NCBI GenBank assembly: GCA_951640165.1
Contig: OX621257.1
Span: 11,791,201 to 11,855,200, forward strand
DNA from: Pseudoips prasinana
Taxonomy: Eukaryota; Arthropoda; Insecta; Lepidoptera; Nolidae
DNA length: 64,000 bases
Direction of reading: 5' to 3'
The translations under genes were made by a program, and so were the position numbers. Shown here one piece after another: positions 30,190 to 40,639 of this stretch. The notes below the pieces were generated by a model. The model was not told the origin of the DNA. It worked only from the letters and a program-made list of their open reading frames with translations, and searched no databases. Position 1 is the stretch's first letter. Each line of letters begins with the position of its first letter.

Positions 30190-30738
30190 TCATATTGTTT
30201 TAATTAAATATTCTGTCACTCGCTTGTAATAAATAAGTTAATTCATTCGTTTATTGAGTAGATTAAGCTATATAAATATTTTCGAACCTCTGAAACATTT
30301 CGATTTGTGTTTACACTCAACGATTCGGCAAATTCGGTTGAATGCCTCTGTTATGTTAATTTAAAATTATAGCTTATCAAAATATGTCTTTGTGAATAAT
30401 ACGATTAAAGCGTTTAATAATAGCTTATAGCGTCATTATAATGAACTCAAGTGTTGTACAACTGTCGGTGTAGCAGTTTTCTGTTTTTATATCGTAAGCC
30501 TTCTCCTTGCCTTCTTTGTATGCTTCCATTTTCACAACGTCCTTCACCGGGTCGTTATAATTACCAATGTTGTTTTCAAAGGCTTTATAAGGTTTTCTTT
30601 AAGTTTCTGAACCTGTGGAATATAAAGCAAGCAAATTACTCTCCAACCCTAAGTCACATATTCTCTTGCAGTTGTCATTTAGTTTAAAGTTCATAATATG
30701 GGCTACATCAAAATCTGGTTCGGCATGAGCCATAGTTT
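30190..30738. other. Unassigned sequence
   Basis: No feature recognised. Confidence 0.3.
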
Positions 30739-31034
30739 GACGGGCCGGGCGTCGTGGTTGGTAAATGCTTGCCTTTCAGGCCGCAGTTCGTGGGTTTTAA
30801 TTTTTCTAAAATGAAATAATTATTTTTTCAAATCAGAGTTTTTCTGTGCATGAATATGTTTGTTTGTCTTGAGTCTGAGTGTAAGTAACTATAGGTATAA
30901 GTATGTAATTACAAAAGAAAAGTAGTAGCATATGTTGTATATCAGTTATCTGGTTACTGCAGTACAAACTCGGCTTAGTTTAGGATCAGATGGCCGTGTG
31001 TGAATAATGTAATGTCTCAGGATATTATTATTAT
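30739..31034 (+). mobile_element. SINE-B, copy 5
   Basis: It has the head ggccgggcgtcgtggttgg with a damaged B box (a ~35-base T/A-rich insertion near 30795-30830), the gagtctgagtgtaagta core, acaaaagaaaagtagtag and the gatcagatggccgtgtg end. Confidence 0.75.
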
Positions 31035-32589
31035 AGTCGGAATCGCTTGGTCTAGTGCGGGATGGCAAACTTCACATGCCATCTAGAACATTTGGAGGAC
31101 TGTGAGGCATGCAGGTTTCCTCACGATAATTTAATTACGACCATAGGCTATATCGAGTGGTGGTAGTCATTAATTTAGTCTTTAACGAATAGCATAAACC
31201 TCATATTACAAATGAGTTTTGGAAAAACATATTTAACATATTATGTTTAGGTCCTGAATAATACCTATCTGATTTATGTTTAATGATTTCGAGGAATCTG
31301 AATTATCTCGGCGCGGTATTTTAACACCGAAGAATAATTATACCAATTTTAAGTTTGATACAACCACACCTATCCCCGTTACATAGTGCGGGTTCGATCC
31401 TTGCACAAAACAAATATGTCTGTTCATGAAAATCTCCATTTATCTCGTTGTAGATTTGCCGTTCCGGCCCAGGAAGAATACATTTTATTACTACATGTGT
31501 TTTTAATACTAAGTTAAATCTAGGAAATCATATACATTGTTCATTACTCATATATATTGTTCAGAAACAAACCAAAGTACTGTTCGTATAATTCATTAAG
31601 ATGCTAGTACAGTTTCAGACAAAAGTACGAAAACTTGGTTTGCAAAAAGAATTGTTTATGATCGGTAAATATTGTTTTCATATAGTAAAAAAGTATTTAA
31701 AAAAATGCTACGAACTTATCAATCTGCGAGGCCAAGAAGCGGTGTTGTCTATGGATCAAATAGGTAAACTATTCAAGTATTTATTTATTAAAAAGTTTAA
31801 AGAACTAATACATCAATTTTAGAAGTCTCGTAGTACAGTCATTTTTAAGACACGTATTTAAAAAGCTGTGGGTGTCATACACCCAACCACTATAAGTGCT
31901 CTAAGTTAAGACCAAATGTGAAGATCGATATTTAAATACTTTATTTGAGGGTACTCAAATAGAGTACGTAAATGGTAATGCACTTGGCGAGACTACGAAT
32001 ATTATTTGATAATCCTTTATGCCAAGAATAATTGTGTTTTAAAGTTTCCAACTAAGATCTTAGTAATATTATTTCATTATTAGCCTCATGCAGTTGTTGT
32101 TCTAAGGTTAGGGATTTGTTCAATGCAAAGTCATATTAAATGCAACGTTGATAAAATTCATTTATGATTTACGATTTTCTTCCCGTTCTTCATCATACTG
32201 ATCGCACAATTGCTTGAAGATCTGGATTTCCTTCAATGACTTTTGAAGATTTTTCTCAACTTAGCTTGCTATTAATAAATACCAGACATAATTTTCTTAA
32301 GTATTTCCGGATTTCTTGGTCAAAGAATCATGTCACCGGTTGACCTCACTGGTGTGAAAATAGTAGGGTTGGGTATTCTTTATCATTTCGCGTTTCTATT
32401 CATTTACCCACCGTTATAGGTACAACACAACCAATGCTAGTAAAACGCAACCGATGGGAAGGAAAACAAAGAAAGAAAAATATCAATCCAGCCACCTAGA
32501 AATATGCTGTAACGGCACAATATGACACTGTATCAAAATGACGCGGGTATACCTAATTGTATGCTTGTCGGGTTAAAACACACGTTTAA
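31035..32589. other. Mostly unassigned sequence
   Basis: A tgaggcatgcaggtttcctc block near 31105 and a gtgcgggttcgatccttgc B-box-like block near 31388 look like worn SINE pieces. The rest shows no ORF, exon or repeat. Confidence 0.35.
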
Positions 32590-32830
32590 TGGAATCATCA
32601 AGGGACAGCTGTTATGATGTGCACTGCTGGACAAAAGCCTCTCCCAAGAATCATCCTGGCATAAACGCCACGGTTATAGAACTCAGAAGTGGTCGTAGTA
32701 CTCAGAAAGAAGCTGCTGCCCGTCCTCTGGTAGAAATTCCCTCGGGTCGACTTCTACACCCCCCACGAGATGAGATGGGGTGATGATATTCTGATAATCG
32801 CCGCCGTCACCACATAGCAAGAAATACTAG
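32590..32830 (-). mobile_element. SINE-D (RTE-tailed), copy 1
   Basis: On the minus strand: ggtgacggcggcgattatc, tcatcaccccatctcatc, gaagtcgacccgagggaat, agaggacgggcagcagctt and cttttgtccagcagtgcac. Relatives at 40893, 48069 and 56573. The 3' end is truncated here. Confidence 0.65.
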
Positions 32831-32859
32831 AATACTAATATTGGAATACTTTACAAATA

Positions 32860-33095
32860 AATTATAGATAACTGCTCTTAAACAATAACTTAACACATTC
32901 TAGCTAAATATCATTACTATTATAAAATAAATGTTATATATGTTTTCATACAATCCATGTACCCAGATATCTACGTAACTAGAAATAATTATGTATACTT
33001 AACTATATTACTACAAACATGTTCTGACTATTTACAACCACTTTTTTAAAGTATACGTGAATAAAATCCTTTTTTATTTATATTTTATTTTAAGA
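32860..33095 (+). mobile_element. LINE 3'-UTR repeat (gaataaaaacc family)
   Basis: tacccagatatctacg, tactacaaacatgttctgac and agtatacgtgaataaaatcc mark a 5'-truncated copy. Confidence 0.6.
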
Positions 33096-33323
33096 CTAGA
33101 CAGATTATATGGCATATCATATGGGAAATCATTTTAAAGGTCACTTATCCATGGATGATCCACCTGGGTGGAAGTGGAGGAACACGCAGACTGAAGTCCA
33201 CGGATCACTTGCTTGTTGTATCAGGAGCAATTCTTTAAAATCATCACATCATCATGAAATTGGGAAAAACAAAACTTAATTTTCAGGGCCTTCTAATAAA
33301 AAATTAAAAAAAATTAAACAAGA

Positions 33324-33392
33324 ACCCACAGGCTAATGAGGCTTGAGTCTAAGGCACTAGGCCTTAGACTCAAGCCTCATTAGCCTGTGGGT
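33324..33392. repeat. Perfect palindrome, 32-bp arms
   Basis: acccacaggctaatgaggct and the next 12 bases are exactly mirrored at 33361-33392, with actag as spacer. Confidence 0.95.
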
Positions 33393-34556
33393 AAATCAGA
33401 CCCGGGTTAAGGTGGTTTCTAAGGTGGTGGCGCTAGAACCCAGAGAGCGAAATAATGTTAAGTATGCTTTATGAAACATTTACAAATGAATCAGCGTAAA
33501 TTCGATAGCATTTTCTGCAATGCAAAGCATAAATTCAAGCTTAAATCTAGGAAATCATATTCCTTATTCGTGATTTAATTGTCTAGTGGAAATCCAAAAT
33601 GGTAAATTAAATCTACCAGTGCAAGTCCACCGAAGCTTAACAATGTTAGGTATTCTGATTGGAAGAAAATGCTAGTTTAATTCTTGGGTTGGCACCATAT
33701 TAATTTCTTCCTTGTTTGTGTTTGAAGTTACGAGATAATATTTTATTTTTGTAGATAATTATATTTTAAAACATAATTACCTGTTTATGTTACACAGAGT
33801 ATTTATATTTCGAAAAATAAAGCAAATATTTTAAATAATACCCCGTGGAACAGCTTACGTGTTCCACGGGGTATTATTTCAAATTTTTGATGCAACGTGA
33901 TATAAAAGTCTGAACTCTGTAGATACTCATACAGAAATTAATTTTTTATATGTATAGATTCATTAACATGAATGGCACTGCGTATAAACAACGAAAACCA
34001 CCTATTATAGGTGACTGATATTTATTTTCAAAGTAAGCTCTAAAGCTCCCTCTTGCGTAAAAAACTCTCGTTTCATTGATTAAAATTCTAATATATGACT
34101 TGCTTTGCTTTCAGAATCGCTTAGCACACAATTTCTATATGACCGATGTAAAGATTATTTATTAATTAGATGTATATCTATAAATGTAAACCAAACTCGG
34201 GTTTTACAAAGGACTTTACTTACAATTTATAACTCAAGCATGCATTTATCGATTTAAAAAAGAAATGAATATTTTTCCATTCCAAGTAGCAGAATAACTA
34301 TCAAAACTTTGAAAACATTCACGCTATGGTAATATTATGAAGATATTTAATTTTCACACACATTTTGTAACTGTTTTTTTTATCCTTTTTGGACTAACAA
34401 ACTTTTGGTTGCTTCGTAATCGGACTTTTTTTTCTTGGCAACACATAGTCTGCCAGGATTGCTAGTTATTTCAAAAAAAATATTATTGTCAAGCCATGAT
34501 TAAACGTGCACTATACACCTTTCTGCACTGGTACAAATTAAAAGATTTATCCTTGG
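33393..34556. other. Unassigned AT-rich sequence with one palindrome
   Basis: Apart from the palindrome at 33833-33879, no ORF, exon or shared repeat is recognised. Confidence 0.35.
33833..33879. repeat. Perfect palindrome, 19-bp arms
   Basis: aaataataccccgtggaac (33833-33851) and its complement (33861-33879) enclose a 9-base loop. Confidence 0.95.
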
Positions 34557-34558
34557 TA

Positions 34559-34693
34559 CAGACGCCAGCACATCAATCTACCCCAATCTGTCAAAATTCC
34601 CCAATTCAAAGTGAACCTTATGCTTTTGTGATAAAGTTGAAAATCTATAAAAGAAATTTGACAGATTGTGGTAGCTGGATGTGCTGGCGTCTG
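34559..34693. mobile_element. MITE-C, copy 1 (TA-flanked)
   Basis: The TIR starts CAGACGCCAGCACATC; the right end is its complement. Both are preceded or followed by TA. Length 135. The interior has a gtgaaccttatgcttttgtg block seen in all copies. TA target sites and CAG-type ends suggest Tc1/mariner. Confidence 0.75.
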
Positions 34694-34695
34694 TA

Positions 34696-35089
34696 CTTTC
34701 GCTATGAATTTCAGAACCCGGTCGTCCCTGTACGTGAAGCTGGAAATTTATCGTTTTGGTCCAATAAAAAAACAAACACCGTAAATAAATCAGTGCCACG
34801 CTTGACTACCCCTGCTCCTGATACCCCCGGCCGTCCTGTAACCTCTCGCCTATCTTTCTTAACGCTAAACGCCCATACGAGATAAACTATATCTGCCAGA
34901 CTTGATTTTATATTCTTTCAATGAAGCATATATTTTTTTCCCTCATATAAATGGGCTTGCTATTAATTCCGCTTTGAAATATATGAATTATATACAGCGC
35001 TTCGGTATTCACATACACTTGTAATTTTTAAAATTAAAGTAAAGAAATTGAACCTAGTCAAAAAAAATAAACAACTCTAAAGTAAATAG
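34696..35089. other. Unassigned sequence
   Basis: No feature recognised. Confidence 0.3.
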
Positions 35090-35330
35090 TTTTAACCGAC
35101 GTCAATAGAAGGAGGTTACCAAGTCGAATATATGCTTTTTTTGTTTATATGTTACTGAATTACTCCGTTACTTCTGAACCGACCATGTATTTTGTCTACA
35201 TTTTAAACATCATTTCGCACTTTTTCAGTTTGTATTTTGATCTTAATTCTAAATACACTTTTTTGAAATTGTGTTTCAATTAACTGTCTTCAAAAAGAAG
35301 AAGGTTTTAAATTCGACTGACTAAAAGTAA
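35090..35330 (+). repeat. ttttaaccgac-type dispersed repeat
   Basis: ttttaaccgacgtcaatag, gaaggaggttacc and a later tcaaaaagaagaaggttt resemble a common Lepidoptera repeat that starts ttttaaccgac (family recall). The ends cannot be fixed here. Confidence 0.35.
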
Positions 35331-35334
35331 AAAA

Positions 35335-35450
35335 AGTATTGTTTACGTAGACTTAAAAAAGCGCTTGTAAATAGCCAAAACACGTTTCTAGTAATATCGT
35401 TATGTATACATAATTATTTCTAGGTAGTTATAATTATGGTCTGATGGTCC
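35335..35450 (-). mobile_element. LINE 3'-UTR repeat (gaataaaaacc family), minus
   Basis: gtttacgtagacttaaaaaa and gcgcttgtaaatagccaaaa mark a minus-strand 3' end. Confidence 0.55.
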
Positions 35451-35575
35451 CGTCTATATTAATGTTAGGATTCAAAATTATAAATTTCGCGGAGCTAGTA
35501 ATGACGCGACGGCTTTAAAAGTCATTCTAGCTAGTATTTTCTCATGGGTATTCTTTAGTTACAGAAATTGGTCTC

Positions 35576-35607
35576 TAAATCTACATTTAGAGACCAATTT
35601 TTGTAAC
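35576..35607. repeat. Palindrome, ~14-16-bp arms
   Basis: aattggtctctaaat and its complement enclose a 4-base loop (ctac). Confidence 0.85.
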
Positions 35608-35614
35608 CAATATA

Positions 35615-35830
35615 AATATAAATATCTTGACAGTAACTTGATACGAGCTAGCTAAATATCATTGCTATAATAAAATAAATTTTATATATGTTTTCATACA
35701 ATGTGTACCTAAATATCTATGTTACTAGAAATAATAATGTATACAGCTATATTACTACAAACATGTTCTGACTATTTACAAGCGCTTTTTTGAAGTCTAC
35801 GTGAATAAAAACCTTTTTTATTTATTATTT
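35615..35830 (+). mobile_element. LINE 3'-UTR repeat (gaataaaaacc family)
   Basis: ttgacagtaacttgatacg, tacctaaatatctatg, tactacaaacatgttctgac and gtctacgtgaataaaaacc. It starts right after the palindrome at 35576. Confidence 0.65.
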
Positions 35831-35945
35831 ATATATCTATGTTATGCCGCACTTCTTTATATTATTTTTGTAAAACTGATTAATCTGTACTTAGTGCACC
35901 TGACTACTTTTTTAAACTCCACCTATACTCAGTCTATGGTATTAA

Positions 35946-36184
35946 GGCTGAGATCTATAGAGCGTACTTAGACTTTGCTCAGACTTTACTTAGACAGCAG
36001 TGAATGCATGTAACAAATTACAATTGGTGTTTTGACATTGTCTGTCTTAGCTTATGCTAAGCATAATCTTAACTTCAAAAAGACTATAAATACCAAATCA
36101 AAGTACAAGCTTAGCATACACTTAGCAAAGTTTTACGTAAGTAAAGTTTGAGCAAAGTCTAAGTACGCCCTATAGATCTCAGCC
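35946..36184. mobile_element. MITE-D, PIF/Harbinger-like
   Basis: TIR GGCTGAGATCTATAG against CTATAGATCTCAGCC. The arms extend ~45 bp with taagtac and gcaaagtct. TAA flanks both ends (35943-35945 and 36185-36187). 239 bp, non-coding. Confidence 0.75.
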
Positions 36185-36230
36185 TAAGTCCGCCAGCGTA
36201 CAAAAATGTGCATAAAGTTTTAGTAGTTTT

Positions 36231-36448
36231 TTGGTAGTGCCTGCCTACGAAACTGGCGGTCCTGGGTTCGAATCCCGGTAAGTGCAAATATTTGTGTGAT
36301 GAGCACGATTATTTGTTTCTGAGTCATGGATGTTTTCTATGTATATAAGTATTTATCTATCTATATAAGTATGTATATCGCCGCCTGGTATGTTTGAGGC
36401 TACTATGATCTGTGTGACATTGTCCCTAGATATTATTATTATTATTAT
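36231..36448 (+). mobile_element. SINE-A, copy 3 (A box truncated)
   Basis: It begins inside the A box at ttggtagtgcctgcc, with B box ggttcgaatcccgg, the full body (a deletion after cgcctggta) and an (ATT)n tail. Confidence 0.75.
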
Positions 36449-36459
36449 AAAAAAAGTGC

Positions 36460-36480
36460 AAAAAGTATTTATGTAGGATC

Positions 36481-36513
<33 letters not shown>

Positions 36514-36545
36514 TCGATGAAACATATATATAGGGAATGTTTCAT
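36460..36545. repeat. (TA)n microsatellite
   Basis: A (TA)n run at about 36481-36508 lies between SINE-A and a worn B-box-like block (acgggttcgatcaccgc, ~36580). Confidence 0.85.
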
Positions 36546-36670
36546 TGTTCACTACTATCTCCGCGCCCACGTGTGACGGGTTCGATCACCGCACAGGACA
36601 ACTGTTCGTATCCTCAATATGCAGTTGTGCTGATTCTTTGTGCGTTGTGTAAATACAAGTTTATTGATTA

Positions 36671-37033
36671 CTAGCCATGTCCCGCGGCTTTAACCGCGTT
36701 AAACTTTATAAATTAAACACTTTTTTTTTTTGATAAGGCAGGGGGAATGCTTTCGCATGCCACCCGCAAAAGTGTCTGCGGGTGGGTATGTCGGACTTGC
36801 ACCGACTAAACCTAACTGCCGTGGACTTCTCTTGGCGCCTGATGGGGGAGTCCCGGGAACGCGGGTTTGCTGCTCCGGTACTTATAAATTATACCCTATG
36901 TGTCAAGTAAGCTATATTACTACAAAGTTGCATCAAAATACATTCGGTAGCTTTTGCGTGGAAGAGTAACAATTACCCGTATATCCCTACTAAATCCTGA
37001 TCACAAACTTTCGTATTTATAATATTAGTAGGA
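36671..37033 (-). mobile_element. Helitron with internal insertion
   Basis: The 3' end (plus: ctagccatgtcccgcggctt) is at 36671 and the 5' end (plus: ataatattagtagga) near 37033. Between ~36722 and 36885 a GC-richer block with a T-run (gcgggtgggtatgtcgg, ggactcccc-type) is foreign; cttataaatta is repeated on its two sides. Confidence 0.6.
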
Positions 37034-37035
37034 CG

Positions 37036-37588
37036 TAGGATTCATCATCATCATCTTGCACGTGGGGCTGCCCAAACTCCGCAACGCCGGAGCCGTGACA
37101 GACACGATGCTTGCTGCATGTTGCATGCCTGCTTGCATGCTGCATGCCTGCTTGCATGCTGCATGCCTGCTTGCATGTTGCACGCCTGCTTGCATGTTGC
37201 ACGCCTGCTTGCATGTTGCATGCCTGCTTGCATATTGCATGCAGCCGCCGAGTGCCACATCCCCTCTATTGTTGGTGAATCATTTTGGGTTAGTTTAGGT
37301 TAGAACTGTGACCAGGGAAACAAAACATTTTTATTCTTATTGTTGATGTTTCGAATTATCATTAAGTCGGACTTTTTGTTATTCGATCCATTGCAGCTCG
37401 GTATTTTGAAATTAGTAATTATAAACGTTAGGAAAACTGAAATTTAGGAATTATAAAACTAAGAGTAATGATAACTCGGAATTGTAATATTCGGATTTTT
37501 CTACCATTCGGAATTATGAAAGTCGGTATTTTGAAATTCGTATTTGTGACTGTCGGAGTAAAGTTTTTCGTGTTAATGTAGTGTACCC
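37036..37588. mobile_element. Foldback-like element, second copy (left arm missing)
   Basis: It holds the centre (gtggggctgcccaaact, gccggagccgtgac, GCATG array, gccgccgagtgccacatcc, gggttagtttaggttag) and the whole right array to gtgtaccc. It has no left arm. It lines up with 21285-22176 of the other copy except for that copy's ~410-bp insertion. Confidence 0.7.
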
Positions 37589-37745
37589 CCTCAAATGATT
37601 ATCTTTGGGTGAGGTCTATGACCAGCTGAGGGCATCTTTCGGCTGATATTGTGCTGAGTCACAGTGGTTATATATTGAAGATCCAACTTGCTTTGCTTTT
37701 GTTTAGTATAATAATTTGCTGCATACTACACTGTATCTAAGATAA

Positions 37746-38009
37746 GACGGTCACCGTAGCCTAGTTGGTACTGATCCTGCCTACGAAGCTGGTGGTCCTG
37801 GGTTCGAATCCCGGTAAGTGCAAATATTTGCGTGATGAGCACGAATATTTGTTTCTGAGTCATGGATGTTTTTTATGTATATAAGTATTTATCTATCTAT
37901 ATAAGTATGTATATCGTCGCCTGGTACCCTTAGTACAAGCTTTGCTTAGTTTGGGGCTAGGATGATCTTTGTGACATTGTCTGCAGATATTATATTATTA
38001 TTATTATAA
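37746..38009 (+). mobile_element. SINE-A, copy 4
   Basis: Complete: gacggtcaccgtagcctag, ggttcgaatcccgg, ctgagtcatggatg, the full body and an (ATT)n tail. Confidence 0.85.
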
Positions 38010-38963
38010 GGTAACTGTAAGAGTGACGTAGTGCTGAGTAAATTTCATTATTTCATTTAATTTCAATAAAATTTAAAAAAATACATAGAAACGATAATCG
38101 ATAGCTAAGAACTAGAGTGTCGAAGTATTCCTCCAAATCGAGACTATTTGAAAACTTGCCCAGAAAATTGGCAGCATTGCCACGTTGAATAGCCAATGTA
38201 ATTATGTAAAACGCTGTTCTTGCTGGCTGTAGATAAAGAATTTATTTATTCGTCTATTCCCAACTACATGCAACGCATAAAAATGCTAGCTTAATTCTTG
38301 TATGGCCATCATATCGTTACGACAATCATATTATTACCTAGTGATGTCACATAAGATAGAACATTTTTTTGAATAACTATCTGAGTATATATAGAGATAT
38401 TTATTCAGACAGTTATTAAAAAAATCTTCTATATTGTGACATAACTAGGTAATTATATAATCTTCCTATAAATTTGAAATACTTATACTAATATTTTATA
38501 ATATATAAATCATATTATCGTACAACCTAAAGACCTTTATAGGCCCATTACAAAACAATTTTTTGGTTTTCAAATTAGGTTAAGTATTTATGTCAAAAAA
38601 TTTATAATTTCAAAGTACAATTTTTTGTTCTAAGAAATCTAAACATGTTAATAGAAACATGTTTCTGTAATTATTACTGAGAAAACAGAGTGATGTATCC
38701 GTGAAGTAGTATTCTTTAAATCTAAATACTTCAGACACAAATCTAAATACACGGCCCGGATTTTAGTGATGTGATTCTATGTAAAACCCAGAACTCTCCC
38801 TGCAAAAGTCCGACTCACGCTTGGACGTTTCTTAATACAATATACAAACTCAAAACTTGAACTTATCGAAAGCTTCTATGAAACAGTTAATGCTAAACCT
38901 ACATATTTAGTTTGGAACTTTGAATGTCAACTCGTTATAGATTCATTTGATTAGAAGAGATTA
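38010..38963. other. Unassigned AT-rich sequence
   Basis: Nothing recognised over ~950 bases. A weak inverted pair (acataagatagaacattttt and the tctatattgtgacataa region) lies near 38350-38450. Confidence 0.35.
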
Positions 38964-39530
38964 GACGGGCCTGTTGGCGTGGTTGGCAAGTGTTTGCTTT
39001 TCACGCCGGAGATCGTGGGTTTGATTCCCACCCAGAACAGATATTTGTGTGCATGAACATGTGTGTTTGCCCTGAGTCTGGGTGTAATCTATATACATAT
39101 AATACAATCGTAGAAAAGTCAAAACTGTACATTGAATATTTTTTTAAAGGATATTTGGGGCTTAATCTACAATCGACCTCGAAGCCAAAAATATAGTTTT
39201 TAGAATGTTTGTCTGTATGTATGTCCGGGCTAAACTCATAAAGTACTGCATGGATTTACTTCAAATTTTGCATGAATATTACTAAGAGGTCGGGTCAACA
39301 TATAGGCTACATGTTATCACGCTATCACATACGGGGGAGGAGCTATTATAATTTACAAAGTTTAACGTGGGTAAAACCACGGGGCGCAGCTAGTTATCTA
39401 TATAAGTATGTATTTACAAAAGAAAAGTAGTATATGTAGTATATCAGTTATCTGGTTTCCATAGTACAAGCTCTGCTTAGTTTGGGATCACATGGCAGTG
39501 TGTAAATAATGGGACATTATTATTATTATT
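38964..39530 (+). mobile_element. SINE-B, copy 6, split by a Helitron
   Basis: Intact head (ggcctgttggcgtggttggc, gtgggtttgattcccaccc). The body breaks at gggtgtaA|TTATCTATATAAG around the Helitron at 39088-39393, then continues to gatcacatggcagtgtg and an (ATT)n tail. Confidence 0.85.
39088..39393 (+). mobile_element. Lep1-like Helitron inside SINE-B
   Basis: TCTATATACATATAATACAA start and gcgcagCTAG end with hairpin cgtgggtaaaaccacg. It is inserted between A and T. Confidence 0.85.
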
Positions 39531-39792
39531 TAAATGAAACATTTCTTGATGTTTAAATCTAACGGAGGCAATTTTCTGGATATTTCCCAAGAGTTACAGT
39601 ATTATGTGTGTACATTGTGTCCCTCAACCCTTATCTAAGGTAACAAAGCCCTGGTAAATGACGCCTATTATCTCCGGACGGACAAAAACTTTTTTTATCT
39701 GTTGTAGCGATAAAACTGTGGTATTTATAACTTTTTCTAGGAATTTGTTAAAGCATACTATTAGGTTCTACTAATATATTCTTTCTACTCAC

Positions 39793-40050
39793 AATTAAGC
39801 TGATTTATTAACCTGTCGGTTTCTGACAGCTGCGATATGTTCAATGGCCCTTTCAGCAATAGATCTTTTCGTTTAGCCAATATAAAACATACAGCAGTTG
39901 CACTTAAACCTGTAAACGCCCGGTGTTTGAAGAGGAATAACATCTTTTGCAGATGGTTGGAGACTTTGGAGATCAGATATACAGTCTCGATGGAGTATAT
40001 CTTTAGTACTGATCCAATATTATCGCGATTATCGCGATTGAGACCCGTGT
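39793..40050 (-). CDS. Likely host exon, phase 1-1, gene unknown
   Basis: On the minus strand a 258-base open segment ends CTTAATT|gtgagt, a canonical donor; cacattgtag|ACACGG is the best acceptor candidate but has a weak pyrimidine tract. The frame reads TGLNRDNRDNIGSVLKIYSI, then ETVYLISKVSNHLQKMLFLF, KHRAFTGLSATAVCFILAKR and LKGPLNISQLSETDRLINQL. A mildly hydrophobic stretch (FTGLSATAVCFILA) is present. It is single-copy here and in phase with the exon at 6310-6486. Not recognised. Confidence 0.5.
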
Positions 40051-40083
40051 CTACAATGTGTAAATCGCGGAAGTTTAAAAACA

Positions 40084-40165
40084 TTAATATATCAATTATC
40101 TGATTTCCATATCACAACCTTTGCTTAGTTTGGGATCAAATGGCAGTGTGTGAATAATGTCGCAG
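40084..40165 (+). mobile_element. SINE-B 3' fragment
   Basis: tatcaattatctgatttcc, ttgcttagtttgggatcaaa and gtgtgaataatgtcgcagg. Confidence 0.55.
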
Positions 40166-40639
40166 GATATTATTTATTTTGTTATTTAGTGTAAAATTCG
40201 CAAAATATTAGTTTAACTTATGCAAATTCTGCATCACTAAAAATATGCACCTGTACGAAGGGTAAAAAAAATTCAAATTACTTGCACTAGTACAATATCC
40301 AATAAATGTATTAAATCTCCTCGGACTATACTCAATGGCTGTTAAATCATTGAGTTAAGAAATAATTTTAATGTTGTTCCGTTTCGTTTTAACATAGTTT
40401 TTATGAAAAGGAGAGGGCATCTTTAGTTGTGACAATTTAGGTTTGGTGTAAAATACTGAGGGTTACAAGTTAGAACCTGTCGATTAGTTATGCGTCCGTT
40501 GTGGATATTTATTACCTTCGCGTATTAGTAGCTTTAGTAGATTGACAGGTTCTATGTATGCCCCTTTCTTTTCATACGAGTTATAGAAAAGTTAGGCTCG
40601 CAGGATAACCTATAATGAGACCTAACAAGTATACATCTG
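40166..40639. other. Unassigned sequence
   Basis: Nothing recognised. Confidence 0.3.

Noticed and set aside
34496..34885. 129-codon plus-strand frame
   Set aside because: It crosses MITE-C end to end and has no domain; chance frame.
37017..37303. Several 61-80-codon frames on both strands
   Set aside because: Same cause: a repeat whose unit is free of stops in all frames.
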